Shown: positions 23,191 through 31,623, numbered from the stretch's first letter. The stretch is 64,000 nucleotides of DNA from Clostridia bacterium (GCA_017936765.1 JAGBEX010000002.1:1-64000), one strand, 5' to 3'. Numbers and translations: made by a program. Notes: generated by a model not told the origin, from the sequence alone.

Positions 23191-23215
23191 GCATCATCGC
23201 CTGCAGGATATGCCC

Positions 23216-23244
23216 TTGCACAGGCGCAGGCATCCTGCTATAAT
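23216..23244 (+). promoter_or_regulatory. Sigma-A promoter of the first GH43 gene
   Basis: TTGCAC (23216-23221), 17-base spacer, TATAAT (23239-23244), 33 bases before the start codon. Confidence 0.8.
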
Positions 23245-23277
23245 CAAGGCAAATCCAACTGCAAAGGAACCATCACA

Positions 23278-24687
23278 ATGAAACAGCAAGTGTTCAACCC
23301 CTATCTGCCCTCCTGGGAGTACATCCCCGACGGCGAACCCCGTGTGTTTGGTGACAGGCTCTATGTTTACGGCAGCCACGACTGCTTCAATGGCGACGTG
23401 TATTGCCAGAACGACTACGTGTGCTGGTCTGCCCCGGAAAACGACCTCTCCGACTGGCGCTACGAGGGCGTGATCTTCCGCAAAACCCAGGACCCCCGCA
23501 ATGCAGATGGCGCCCATGCCCTGTGGGCGCCGGACGTGTGCCAGGGCAACGACGGCAAGTATTACCTGTACTACTGCCTGGACTTCCTCAAGGAGATCGG
23601 CGTGGCCGTGGCCGATACCCCCGTGGGTCCCTTTGAGTTCCTGGACTTTGTGCGCTACCCCAATGGGGACATCCTGGGCGCAAGGCCGGATGAGATCCGC
23701 CAGTTCGACCCCGGCATCTTCATCGACGACGACAAGCGCATCTACCTCTTCTCCGGCAACAGTCCCCGCTACAAGGAATGGCCTGTGGACAAGGACAGCC
23801 TGAAAATGGAGCTGGAGCAGGACATGATCACCGTGAAGGACGGCCCCTATCACAACCTGCCCATCATCAACGATGCCGACGGCACCGAGTATGAGGCGCA
23901 CCCCTTCTTCGAGGCCAGCTCCATCCGCAAGATCAACGGCAAGTATTACTTCATCTACTCCTCCACCTGGATGCACGAGCTGTGCTGGGCGGTGGCGGAC
24001 AGCCCCCTGGGAGACTACCACTTCGGCGGCGTGTTGGTAAGCAATGCGGACATCGGCGTGAACGGTAACACCGAGGCGCTGAACTACCGTGGCAACACCC
24101 ATGGCTCCGTGGTGCTGGTCAATGGTAAGTGGTATGTGTTCTACCACCGGCAGACCAACCGCCACTTCTTCTCCCGCCAGGCCTGCGCCGAGGAAGTCTA
24201 TTTCGACGGCGAGCGGTTCCACCAGGCGGAGATCACCTCCTGCGGCCTCAACGGCGGCCCCCTGAAGGATCAGGGCAGCTATGAGGCGCGCATCGCCTGC
24301 CACCTGTATTCCAAGAACGGCACCTGCGAATCCCTGCCCGACCAGCAGGACAAGAACCACCCCGCCTTCACCCAGGACGGCGTGGATCGCATGGACGACC
24401 CCAACCAGTACATCAACAACATGGTAGACGGCGCCACCGCCGGCTTCCGCTACTTCGATTTCCAGACCGCCAGGACCATCACCGTGGAGACCCGCGGCAC
24501 CGCCAACGGCACCTTTGTGGTGCGAGATGGCCGCGGCGGCAACGTGGTTGCCCGCATCCCCGTCTCCCCCAGCGAAGGCTGGACGGCCTTCTCCGCGCCC
24601 CTGACCATCGAAAGCGGCAAAAAGCCCCTGTACTTCACCTATGAGGGCGAAGGCTCAGCGGACTTCATGCGCTTCACCCTGGCATAA
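23278..24687 (+). CDS. Glycoside hydrolase family 43 (beta-xylosidase / alpha-L-arabinofuranosidase type)
   Basis: Cytoplasmic five-blade beta-propeller hydrolase of 469 residues; no signal peptide. The GH43 catalytic triad fits D18 (YIPDGEP, base), D144 (FDPGIF, pKa-modulating Asp) and E212 (FFEASS, acid). APDV at 84-87 is another family mark. The C-terminal part (about 330-469), with FRYFDFQTARTITVETRG..., is a carbohydrate-binding-like beta-sandwich. GH43 enzymes release arabinofuranose or xylose from arabinan or xylan oligomers. A paralogue of the same length with the same domain plan lies at 46648-48060. It is monocistronic with its own promoter and terminator. The precise sugar is not decidable from sequence. 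Confidence 0.88.
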   Translation: MKQQVFNPYLPSWEYIPDGEPRVFGDRLYVYGSHDCFNGDVYCQNDYVCWSAPENDLSDWRYEGVIFRKTQDPRNADGAHALWAPDVCQGNDGKYYLYYCLDFLKEIGVAVADTPVGPFEFLDFVRYPNGDILGARPDEIRQFDPGIFIDDDKRIYLFSGNSPRYKEWPVDKDSLKMELEQDMITVKDGPYHNLPIINDADGTEYEAHPFFEASSIRKINGKYYFIYSSTWMHELCWAVADSPLGDYHFGGVLVSNADIGVNGNTEALNYRGNTHGSVVLVNGKWYVFYHRQTNRHFFSRQACAEEVYFDGERFHQAEITSCGLNGGPLKDQGSYEARIACHLYSKNGTCESLPDQQDKNHPAFTQDGVDRMDDPNQYINNMVDGATAGFRYFDFQTARTITVETRGTANGTFVVRDGRGGNVVARIPVSPSEGWTAFSAPLTIESGKKPLYFTYEGEGSADFMRFTLA

Positions 24688-24692
24688 ATAGC

Positions 24693-24732
24693 AGCGCCCC
24701 TTGCTCCATCATCGAGCAAGGGGCGCTTTTTT
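24693..24732 (+). terminator. Terminator of the first GH43 gene
   Basis: A 14-bp stem (AGCGCCCCTTGCTC / GAGCAAGGGGCGCT) is followed by TTTTTTG, directly before the end of the convergent phosphoesterase gene. Confidence 0.9.
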
Positions 24733-24733
24733 G

Positions 24734-25585
24734 TCACACGCCTGCTTCCTGGCAGGCGGCTTCCCAATATTTCTCCGGAATATGCGGCCACACGCAGCTG
24801 CCTTCGGCTGCCTCGCACAAGGCCATGGCGCGGCGCAGCACGCTGGCCTGGGACACATTCAGTCCCCGCAGCACACCCACGGTGACCCGCATCCAGCAGG
24901 GTGCAATGCTGAACAGGTCTTCCTCCTGCATTTCCCGGATGATCTGCTCCACGTCGTAATCCAGCTGCACCATGGTCTCCTGCCAGCGGCCGTCGATGCC
25001 CTCCAGCAGCAGATACTCCGCCTTGCCGCCGCTTTGCAGCGATACCCCCACCGAGCCGGGGTTCACTGCCCGGCGGCCTGCGTGTTCCACATAGGCCTGC
25101 CGGTGCCGATGCCCGCAGAGGATCAGCGGCGTGGTGGCAGCCTCCATGGCCTCGTTGGTGGTGGGGCCGGGCGGCACCAGGCATTCGCCCACCTCCCGCG
25201 GGGAGCCGTGGCAAATGGTCACCGTCGGGAGACCCGGCAGCGCCATCACCCGTGCAATGGGCAGGCTGGCAAAAAAGGCCTTGTCCTTTTCCGTGACCCG
25301 CTGGTTCATGTACCACAAAACCCCGGTGGTGGAATCGCCCCGGTGCCACAAGCTGGTGTCCAGCGCACCCAGCCAGTAGTTCTCCTTGTTGCCCCGGATG
25401 AAAGTGCAGTCGTGCTTCTCCGCCCAGGCATACAGCGCCTCCATGGTGCGTTGGGGGCAGGGCAGCTCGCCCACATAATCCCCCAGGAACCAATAAGCCT
25501 CCGCGCCCTGCGCCTCTGCATGGGCAAGGCAGCGTTCCAGCGCCACATGGTTGCCGTGGATGTCCGCCAGCACCGCAATACGCAT
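24734..25585 (-). CDS. Calcineurin-like metallophosphoesterase
   Basis: Cytoplasmic metal-dependent phosphoesterase of 283 residues. All core motifs are present in order: LADIHGN (6-12), GDYV (about 35), the Asn-containing RGNKE (about 64), CHGSPRE (about 120) and CGHRHRQ (about 155). The DIHGN/GDYV spacing resembles YfcE and related phosphodiesterases of the PRK09453/COG0639 kind. A C-terminal helical part of about 90 residues extends the fold. The ATG is three bases after the M50 protease stop; its ribosome site GGAGGCG lies in that gene's end, so the two are coupled. The natural substrate is unknown. Confidence 0.85.
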   Translation of the reverse strand: MRIAVLADIHGNHVALERCLAHAEAQGAEAYWFLGDYVGELPCPQRTMEALYAWAEKHDCTFIRGNKENYWLGALDTSLWHRGDSTTGVLWYMNQRVTEKDKAFFASLPIARVMALPGLPTVTICHGSPREVGECLVPPGPTTNEAMEAATTPLILCGHRHRQAYVEHAGRRAVNPGSVGVSLQSGGKAEYLLLEGIDGRWQETMVQLDYDVEQIIREMQEEDLFSIAPCWMRVTVGVLRGLNVSQASVLRRAMALCEAAEGSCVWPHIPEKYWEAACQEAGV

Positions 25586-25588
25586 GGC

Positions 25589-26710
25589 TTACGCCTCCTT
25601 CGCCTTCTGTTCCACCAGCGCCATCAGCTCCCGCTCACCGGCGATCTCGCTCTCGTGGGGGTACTGGGCAGCCATCTTGTCAAAGGCCGTGCGGATGGTC
25701 GCGGCCTTCTGCTCGTCCTTGTCCTTGAGCAGCGCCACCGCATACTGGGTGCGCAGCACGGAGGGGAAGTTCTTCATGGCCTTGGCAAACTGCTGCAGCT
25801 CCTTGCTGGCCAGCTTTTCCACTATGCCGCCGGGCTGGCCGTTCACCAGCTCGATCAGCGCCATGTCGAAGGTCATCAGCTGGCGATACAGGCCCAGCAC
25901 GTGCTTGTCTTCCATCAGCGGCTGCATCAGGCGCGCCGCCTCGTCCAGGTTCAGGGCGTCCATCTGGCGGTTGGCGGCCATCACAGCCATGGTGGACACC
26001 ATCACATTGGCGCGGGCTTCCTCCGGGAAGGGCGCAAAGTACTCCTCCGGCAGCTCCTTCAGCCGCTTGCCCCAGGCCAGCTGCTGGTTCACCTTCATCT
26101 GCAGCCAGAAGGCGCGCCTGGCCTCCGGGCTGCGGCTGATGGCCACGATGTTGCTGCCATCGTTGTTCACGCCGTCGCCGGGCAGGGGCAGGCCGTTCAT
26201 CAGCCCCAGGAACAACCCGGTGAGCGCCAGCATGGCCAGGGCGGTGGTGGCCCACTTGCCCATGGGGAACAGCAGCAGCGCCGCCCCCGCCAGCACCGCC
26301 AGCAGGATGTTCACCAGCGCGCCGCCCAGGTTGTACCACACATAGGGGTAGTTGCCGCCGTTGTAGTCCGGCGGGCTGAGCAGGCATTGTCCGGCGGTGC
26401 CTGCCAGGGAGAATCGGCTGAGCCGCACCTTGCCGTCCTGGCCCTTTTCCCACATGAAGCTGCCCACCCGGTAGCTGAGGAACTTGTACCCCGTCAGCAT
26501 ACCGAAGATGGCATGGCCCGCCTCATGCACGATGATGTGGACATACAGCATCACCACAAACAGCACCATGATGCCCAGCAGCATGGTGAAGTCCATCTCC
26601 GCGCCGCTCTCGCCCAGCACCACGCCGATCACGCCGCCGATGAGGCCGCAGGCCAGGATATAGAGCACCGCACCCCAGGGGAACTTCTTCTTTTTCTTTT
26701 GTTCAGCCAT
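25589..26710 (-). CDS. M50-family (site-2 type) membrane metalloprotease
   Basis: Intramembrane protease homologue of 373 residues. After a lysine-rich start, TM1 lies at about 13-32, then TM2 with the zinc motif HEAGH at 62-66 inside VHIIVHEAGHAIFG. Later membrane segments span about 120-180, and NGLPLPGDGVNNDGSN sits where S2P enzymes have the NxxPxxxxDG zinc ligand. The C-terminal 180 residues are a soluble helical (TPR-like) domain facing the cytosol. Family members process membrane-bound regulators or, as SpoIVFB, pro-sigma-K. It lies in a cluster with NUDIX and phosphoesterase genes with three-base gaps. The partner is unknown. Confidence 0.8.
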   Translation of the reverse strand: MAEQKKKKKFPWGAVLYILACGLIGGVIGVVLGESGAEMDFTMLLGIMVLFVVMLYVHIIVHEAGHAIFGMLTGYKFLSYRVGSFMWEKGQDGKVRLSRFSLAGTAGQCLLSPPDYNGGNYPYVWYNLGGALVNILLAVLAGAALLLFPMGKWATTALAMLALTGLFLGLMNGLPLPGDGVNNDGSNIVAISRSPEARRAFWLQMKVNQQLAWGKRLKELPEEYFAPFPEEARANVMVSTMAVMAANRQMDALNLDEAARLMQPLMEDKHVLGLYRQLMTFDMALIELVNGQPGGIVEKLASKELQQFAKAMKNFPSVLRTQYAVALLKDKDEQKAATIRTAFDKMAAQYPHESEIAGERELMALVEQKAKEA

Positions 26711-26713
26711 CAG

Positions 26714-27229
26714 TCAAACCTCCTTGAAGGCATCTCTGCCGATCTCGCGATAAACAAAATGTGCCGCACCCTCCGGCTCCTGCAGGATGAAGGGAACCAC
26801 GTCCGGCGGGTAGATCTCCAGGCCGGGCAGATCTTCCAGGGGGATCCACTTGAACTCCAGGTCGATGCGCTCCCCACCCAGCTCGTCATAGCCACGGAAG
26901 GAGCCTGTCAGCGGGATGGCGGTCAGGTCGTCCAGCTGCACCTTGTAATACAGACCGATTTGATGGGCAGGCCGCTTGCCCCAGGGGATGAACACCTCCC
27001 CCACCGCCAGCAGCTTCACGGGGGTCACAGGGGCATGAAGCTCCTCCATGAACTCCCGCACCAGGGCTTCGGCCTGCGTTTCGCCCACCATCACATGGCC
27101 GCCGATGAAGGCGTGTTCGGTGGTGCCGGGTGGGCATTGCACCAGCACCTTGCCATCGTGCACCAGCACGCCGGAAACACGGCTGGAGAAGACGAAAGTG
27201 TCTTCTTTGAAAAGGATGTCGCGGCTCAC
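26714..27229 (-). CDS. NUDIX hydrolase
   Basis: Cytoplasmic pyrophosphohydrolase of 171 residues. The NUDIX box GGHVMVGETQAEALVREFMEEL fits Gx5Ex7REUxEExGU apart from its last positions, giving the metal-binding Glu residues. NUDIX enzymes cleave nucleoside diphosphates linked to another moiety. The GTG at 27229 overlaps the stop of the preceding DUF3795 gene (GTGA) and follows AGGCGGGGAAAAG, so the pair is translationally coupled; an in-frame ATG at 27307 would lie deep inside the neighbour. The substrate could be (d)NTP derivatives, ADP-ribose or others. Confidence 0.85.
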   Translation of the reverse strand: MSRDILFKEDTFVFSSRVSGVLVHDGKVLVQCPPGTTEHAFIGGHVMVGETQAEALVREFMEELHAPVTPVKLLAVGEVFIPWGKRPAHQIGLYYKVQLDDLTAIPLTGSFRGYDELGGERIDLEFKWIPLEDLPGLEIYPPDVVPFILQEPEGAAHFVYREIGRDAFKEV

Positions 27230-27651
27230 CTTTTCCCCGCCTCCTTCCTGTATTCGTCCATATGCTTCTTGCAGGCATGGGCAGCCATCACAGCCTCGTC
27301 CTCCCATGTCCAGCGTTTTTCCACTTCGATCATCCGGCGCACCTCGTTTTCGTCTGGCTCCGCCGGAAAGATGGCACAGGGGTAGTTTTCACAGTCTCCA
27401 CAGAAACGTAGTCCCTTTTCCAGCACACAGGCGCGCGCCTTGCAGCCGGGATCGAACAGCACAGCGTCCTGCCCTTCGCACAAACATCCATCGCAAATGA
27501 TAGCCGTCGGGTCAGGCTCAAAGCTGGGGAACATTTTCCGATAGGCCGCGCATACCGCCTCGCGCCGGTCATCCCGCTCCACATTGGGACGATAGATCAG
27601 GCACAGGTCACAGCGCATACCGCAGCAGGAATAGATCGCCTTCTTTTCCAC
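27226..27651 (-). CDS. DUF3795-type cysteine-rich protein
   Basis: Small cytoplasmic protein of 141 residues with cysteines in CCGMRCDLCLIY (N-terminus), CDGCLCEG, CKARACVLEKG and FCGDCENYPC, the layout of DUF3795, which is suspected to bind zinc or an Fe-S centre. The start is the GTG at 27651, behind AAAGGGGGAG with a spacing of about six; no ATG fits. The promoter is TTGCGG-17-TATAAT on the minus strand within 27679-27710. The ribosome site lies in the 3' arm of a 13-bp hairpin, so transcripts reading through from the regulator gene upstream would hide it. The role is unknown. Confidence 0.75.
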   Translation of the reverse strand: MEKKAIYSCCGMRCDLCLIYRPNVERDDRREAVCAAYRKMFPSFEPDPTAIICDGCLCEGQDAVLFDPGCKARACVLEKGLRFCGDCENYPCAIFPAEPDENEVRRMIEVEKRWTWEDEAVMAAHACKKHMDEYRKEAGKR

Positions 27652-27658
27652 AAAAACT

Positions 27659-27723
27659 CCCCCTTTCGCACAATGTATGATTATACCACTTCTGGTATAA
27701 TCCCGCAACTGTGCGAAAGGGGG
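27659..27723 (-). promoter_or_regulatory. Terminator hairpin with embedded promoter and palindrome
   Basis: CCCCCTTTCGCAC (27659-27671) and GTGCGAAAGGGGG (27711-27723) are perfect inverted repeats. On the minus strand the stem ends in AGTTTTTG, so it should terminate the ribbon-helix-helix gene. The 39-base loop contains a promoter for the DUF3795 gene (TTGCGG, 17-base spacer, TATAAT) and a 9-bp palindrome GATTATACC-ACTTCT-GGTATAATC (27679-27702) over its -10, a likely operator. Confidence 0.7.
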
Positions 27724-27730
27724 ATGTGCC

Positions 27731-28144
27731 TTACTTCAGGCCGTAATGCTTCTTGACTTCCTCCGTGGCCACCGCACGACCCCGGAGGCTGATGCTCTTC
27801 ACCACCTGGTAGAGCATCTCCGGCTCCACCTCGCTGCTGATGGCCAGCACCCCATAGCCCCGCAGGGTGATGGTGCGTCCCTGCTCGTGCAGCTCGTGGA
27901 TATAGGCGGCATCCAGGCTGTACAGACCAACAAACCAGTTATCATTACGGGCAGCGGTGCGGGTGTTTTGTTCAATGACCCGGTCGATGGTTCGCTGCTG
28001 CTGGTCAAGCTCCCGGCGCAGCGCCTGGTTGATGAAATCGCTGCGGTTGGAGTAATAGCCATTGTCCACCAGCAGGTCAATGGTGGAAAGCGTGGAGCTG
28101 TTGATGTTCACCGAGACCTTCTCGCTCAGGTTTTCGTTGGCCAT
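27731..28144 (-). CDS. Ribbon-helix-helix (CopG/NikR-like) transcriptional regulator
   Basis: DNA-binding protein of 137 residues. Residues about 8-50 form the ribbon-helix-helix unit: EKVSVNINSSTLSTIDLLVDNGYYSNRSDFINQALRREL, with the beta strand that enters the major groove at KVSVNI. The C-terminal half (about 65-137) is a separate domain; it lacks the His/Cys nickel site of NikR, so a different effector is likely. GGAGG precedes the ATG. A 38-bp perfect palindrome lies 13 bases upstream and is the obvious autoregulatory operator. The gene ends at the terminator hairpin described for 27659-27723. Confidence 0.8.
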   Translation of the reverse strand: MANENLSEKVSVNINSSTLSTIDLLVDNGYYSNRSDFINQALRRELDQQQRTIDRVIEQNTRTAARNDNWFVGLYSLDAAYIHELHEQGRTITLRGYGVLAISSEVEPEMLYQVVKSISLRGRAVATEEVKKHYGLK

Positions 28145-28157
28145 AATATCGCCTCCG

Positions 28158-28195
28158 TATTCTATATATGCTCCAATTGGAGCATATATAGAATA
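28158..28195. promoter_or_regulatory. 38-bp perfect palindrome, probable operator
   Basis: Both half-sites are TATTCTATATATGCTCCAA read outward-in, with centre CCAATTGG and no mismatch over 38 bases. It lies between the ribbon-helix-helix gene and the end of the redox-type gene. Ribbon-helix-helix dimers of dimers bind such sites. It is AT-rich at its flanks and could include the promoter's -10. Confidence 0.8.
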
Positions 28196-28226
28196 TCACA
28201 GGTGCATCATCCTGTCAAGCCCTTCC

Positions 28227-28631
28227 TCAAATCTTCCCTGCCTGGCGCAGCATATCCTCTGCGATGGCAATGCACTCGTACACCAGCCCGTCGCAGAAGG
28301 GCTTCTTTTCGTTGCCCTGCTCGGCATTGCGGGCCAGCAGCACCTTGCAGTCGATGCTCTCCTGGTGCTTCTCACGCACGCGGGCGTAGTATTCGGCGGT
28401 GACCTCCGGCGTGTCCAGCCCATGGAGCGCCAGCACCGTAACGCCGCCCGCCACCGCGCCGCACAGCGCCCCGGTCTTCATGCCGCCGCCGAAGTTCGCC
28501 GCAAAGCGCATCACCAGCTCGGTAGGGATGCCCATGTCCTCCGCAAAGGGCAGGATCACGGACTGGCCGCAGTTGTAATGGGGAGTCACAATGGCGCGCA
28601 GCTCCCTGGCGCGATCGATATACTTGCTCAT
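28227..28631 (-). CDS. C_GCAxxG_C_C family probable redox protein
   Basis: The protein has 134 residues and belongs to the split-Cys family named C_GCAxxG_C_C, predicted to bind a metal or redox cofactor. Cysteines C21 (HYNCGQSVILPFAEDMGI) and C57 (FGGGMKTGALCGAVAGG) are the family landmarks, with two further Cys at about 95 and 113 (IDCKVLL; KPFCDGL). The glycine-rich GGGM...CGAVAGGV segment is strongly conserved. There is no signal peptide. AGAAGGAG precedes the ATG. It follows a terminator, and a hairpin repeat separates it from degV. Function is not established for the family. Confidence 0.8.
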   Translation of the reverse strand: MSKYIDRARELRAIVTPHYNCGQSVILPFAEDMGIPTELVMRFAANFGGGMKTGALCGAVAGGVTVLALHGLDTPEVTAEYYARVREKHQESIDCKVLLARNAEQGNEKKPFCDGLVYECIAIAEDMLRQAGKI

Positions 28632-28650
28632 CGTATTTTCTCCTTCTCTT

Positions 28651-28677
28651 GAAAAAAAGTGACCCGAAGGTCACTTT
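28651..28677 (-). terminator. Terminator downstream of degV
   Basis: AAAGTGACC and GGTCACTTT pair around the loop CGAA (TTCG on the minus strand) and are followed on the minus strand by TTTTC. Confidence 0.85.
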
Positions 28678-28680
28678 ATA

Positions 28681-28773
28681 TCGGCCATTCCACGGCGCAA
28701 GGCCGCGTACTGGCTACACTTCGGCCAACGCAAGCGTTGACCTCGTTAGTCGGGGCGTAACGCCCCTCCCTCT
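28681..28773. repeat. Three-hairpin repeat family B, copy 1
   Basis: A 93-bp non-coding unit with hairpins GGCGCAAGGCC-like, GGCCAACGCAAGCGTTGACC and GGGGCGTAACGCCCC, joined by conserved linkers TGGCTACACT and TCGTTAGTCG. It matches 56966-57056 in the linkers, while the stems differ and still pair. Confidence 0.75.
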
Positions 28774-28778
28774 TTAGC

Positions 28779-29618
28779 TTAATGCACATAGACCAATCCA
28801 CAAGCCTTAGGCCCAACGTGCGTACCAATGGCTGCGCCCACGTTGATGATCCGCTCCTCCGGCACCTCGATGCCCAGGGCGCGGATGCGCTCGGCCAGGG
28901 CAAGGCCGTTCACCCGGTCGTCGGTGTACATCACGTAGAAGGGGAAGTCTGCGTCAGGCTGCATTTCCTGCACCTTCTCGCACATAAAGGCCATGCCCTT
29001 CTTCATGCCCATCACCTTGGCAGGGATGGCCAGCTTGCCCTCTTCGTCCACCTGCAGAATGGGCTTGATCTGCGCCAGAGAACCCACGCGGTAGGCCACG
29101 CCGGAAATGCGGCCGCCCTTGAAGAGATACTCCAGGGTATCCATGCAGGCGTAAAGCACCACGCGCTTGCGCATTGCTTCCAGCGCCGCCACGATCTCCG
29201 CAGCAGACTTGCCCTCGTCCCGCAGGCGCACGGCGTATTCCACCACCATGCGCTGGCCGCCGGTGCCGTTCTCGCTGTCCACCACATAGGTGCCGGGCAG
29301 CTTCAGCTTCTGGCGGAGCATTTCCGCATTCTGATAAGTGCCGCTGAAGCCGGAGGAAATGGTGATATAAATCGCTTCGTCCCCTGCCGCTGCGGTTTCT
29401 TTGAACAGATCCGTCAGCACCTGGGGGGAGGCCTGCGCCGTTTTGGGGAATTCGCCGGAGCTGCGCAGCAGGTCATAGAACTCCGTTTTGGTCAGGTTGA
29501 TATTTTCCTGATATTCCGTCGTGCCGAACATCACCGTGAGGGGGATGCAAGTCACGTTCATTCGTTCCATCTCTATCGGCTCAAAATCAGCAGCCGAATC
29601 AGTGATGATCCGTACCAT
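28779..29618 (-). CDS. DegV-family fatty-acid-binding protein
   Basis: Cytoplasmic lipid-binding protein of 279 residues (FakB type), which presents a fatty acid to the kinase FakA for phospholipid synthesis. Two-domain DegV fold: IITDSAADFEPIEME at the start, VTCIPLTVMFGTTEYQENINLTKTEFY, then the fatty-acid pocket TAQASPQVLTDLF and ISSGFSGTYQNAEML, DTLEYLFKGGRISGVAYRVGSLAQIKPIL, and a late THVGPKACGLVYV. All DegV landmarks are present. GGAGGAAACC precedes the ATG. No FakA gene is visible nearby. Confidence 0.9.
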   Translation of the reverse strand: MVRIITDSAADFEPIEMERMNVTCIPLTVMFGTTEYQENINLTKTEFYDLLRSSGEFPKTAQASPQVLTDLFKETAAAGDEAIYITISSGFSGTYQNAEMLRQKLKLPGTYVVDSENGTGGQRMVVEYAVRLRDEGKSAAEIVAALEAMRKRVVLYACMDTLEYLFKGGRISGVAYRVGSLAQIKPILQVDEEGKLAIPAKVMGMKKGMAFMCEKVQEMQPDADFPFYVMYTDDRVNGLALAERIRALGIEVPEERIINVGAAIGTHVGPKACGLVYVH

Positions 29619-29703
29619 GGTTTCCTCCGAAAAAAATACTCAACAGGGCAGCATCGCCATGCTGTAAAGGGTATTATATCACAATTTTTCCCTGTTGTCC
29701 ATC

Positions 29704-31623
29704 TTACTTTCGATGCACCCACACCATCATCTCGCCCATGCCACGGTTGCCCCAGGCGTAATACGGCACAAAGGTGAGCTGCTGGGGCTGCACATCGGGC
29801 AGCTGCTGGGTATACAGGTCGCTGTCCCCCGCCTCCCGCTGGCCCTGGCAGGTGATGGTGGTCACGCCGCACAGCAGGTCGGCGTGATGCTCCACCTGGG
29901 CGCTGCCGGTCTCCACGGCCAGGTTCCACAGCTGGCCGCCATTGTCCACCTGCTCCAGGCAATAGACCACCGGGCCGCGCATGAGAGCCGTTTTGCCCAC
30001 ATAGTTAGGCACGCGGCTGCTGGCGTTCATGAAGCGCACCTCCATGGGCAGCGCCAGTTCGATCACATCCCCCGCCGCAAAGGCGCGGTCAAGGATCAGG
30101 TAGCCGTTCTCCAGCGCGGCCTCCACCTTTTCGCCATTCACGGTCAGGCTGTGGTTTGCTGCCCAGTAGGGCTTGCGGAGCATCAGCTTGAAGGTGGTGG
30201 CGCTGTCCATCGTGATCTTCACATTGCCCTGCCAGGGGAAGTTGGCCTCCATGGTGAAGGCAATGTCCTGGCCGCAGGCATGGGTCTTCACCTGGGAAGC
30301 GATGTACTGATCCACCAGCAGGCCGTCCTCATTCGCTGCATAAATATACGCTCCCAGGCCGGTGAGGGTGCGCAGCACATTGGGCGGGCAGCAGGCGCAG
30401 CCGAACCAGCCCTGGCGCTCGGGATCCACGGCCATGTCCTGGCGGCGCAGGCAGCGATCGGGCCAGACCTCCAGGGGATTGATGTAGAAATACTTGGTGC
30501 CGTCCAGGCTCACGCCGGAGAGGATGCCATTGTACAGCGCGCGCTCCACGGTATCGCCATAGCAGCTGTTGGGCTGGATGCGGTTCAGGCGGGAGGCCGT
30601 CATGGCCAGGGCAATGGAGGCGCAGGTCTCGGTGTAGCAGCGCTCCGGGGGCAGGTCGTAGTCGAAGGAGAAGGCCTCGCCCTCGTGGGTGGAACCCACG
30701 CCGCCGGTGATGTACATCTGCTTGTGGATGATGTTCTGGAACACGGTCTCTGCCGCCTCCACCAGGGTGGGATCGCCAGCCATTTCGCCCACGTCCGCCA
30801 TGCCGGAGAGCATATACAGCTGCCGCACGGAATGGCCGTTGGCCTCCTTCTGCTCCCGCACGGGCTTGTGCGCCTGGTTGTAGGTATAGGGTGCCTGGGG
30901 ATAGCGCAGCTGCCCCCAGAAGCTGGGCTTGTCGCCCCGCTTGAGGGATTCCTCGTCGTAGTAGTGGGGCTGATGGCCGCGCACATCCAGGAAGTACTTC
31001 GCCAGCTTGATGTAGCGCTCCTCACCCGTCACCTGATACAGCTTGGCCAGGCCCAGCTCGATCTCCTGATGGCCGGGATAGCCGTGGAGCTTGCCCTCCT
31101 CCGGGCCGAAATTGGCGTCGAAGCAGTCCGCCACGCGGCAGGCCATGTCCAGGATCTTGCGCTTGCCGGTAGCCTGATAGTAGGCCACCGCCGCCTCGAA
31201 CATATGGCCAGCCACATACATCTCGTGGTTATCCCGCAGGTTGGTAAAGCGCTTGTCCAGCCCCTTGATGATGTAATACGTGTCCAGGTAGCCATCGGGC
31301 TGCTGGGCCTTTTCCGCCAGGTCAATGGCGGCATCGGCGGTCTTTTCCAGTTCGGCATCGGGATGGGTGGCCAGGGAATAGCCCACGCCCTCCAGCCACT
31401 TCCACAGGTCGGTATCCTGGAACCAGAAGCCGTGGAACTCGCCCTGCTTCAGCCCGGCGGCGATCTCAAAATTCTCGATGCAGTGGCTGGGCGCCACGCC
31501 GGGAATGCGGTCGTTAAGGGTCTCCCACATATAGGGGATGGTCACCTGACGGGCTGTATCGATGCGGGCGGTAAAAAAGGGGTCCGTGATATGGATATCC
31601 TTCAACGGCAATGAACGGTACAT
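29704..31623 (-). CDS. GH127 beta-L-arabinofuranosidase
   Basis: Cytoplasmic hydrolase of 639 residues that releases beta-linked L-arabinofuranose from plant glycans or hydroxyproline-rich glycoproteins. An (alpha/alpha)6 barrel is followed by beta-sandwich domains. Active-site residues of the HypBA1 type are all visible: GEAFSFDYDLP with E316, YTETCAS with E332 and C334, and GWFGCACCPP with C411 (nucleophile position) and C412; together these hold the zinc. The start at 31623 has AAAAGGAG nine bases upstream; an earlier in-frame start at 31689 lacks one. It lies downstream of a Gfo/Idh oxidoreductase gene on the same strand and is probably co-transcribed. Assignment to the family is firm. 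Confidence 0.92.
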   Translation of the reverse strand: MYRSLPLKDIHITDPFFTARIDTARQVTIPYMWETLNDRIPGVAPSHCIENFEIAAGLKQGEFHGFWFQDTDLWKWLEGVGYSLATHPDAELEKTADAAIDLAEKAQQPDGYLDTYYIIKGLDKRFTNLRDNHEMYVAGHMFEAAVAYYQATGKRKILDMACRVADCFDANFGPEEGKLHGYPGHQEIELGLAKLYQVTGEERYIKLAKYFLDVRGHQPHYYDEESLKRGDKPSFWGQLRYPQAPYTYNQAHKPVREQKEANGHSVRQLYMLSGMADVGEMAGDPTLVEAAETVFQNIIHKQMYITGGVGSTHEGEAFSFDYDLPPERCYTETCASIALAMTASRLNRIQPNSCYGDTVERALYNGILSGVSLDGTKYFYINPLEVWPDRCLRRQDMAVDPERQGWFGCACCPPNVLRTLTGLGAYIYAANEDGLLVDQYIASQVKTHACGQDIAFTMEANFPWQGNVKITMDSATTFKLMLRKPYWAANHSLTVNGEKVEAALENGYLILDRAFAAGDVIELALPMEVRFMNASSRVPNYVGKTALMRGPVVYCLEQVDNGGQLWNLAVETGSAQVEHHADLLCGVTTITCQGQREAGDSDLYTQQLPDVQPQQLTFVPYYAWGNRGMGEMMVWVHRK

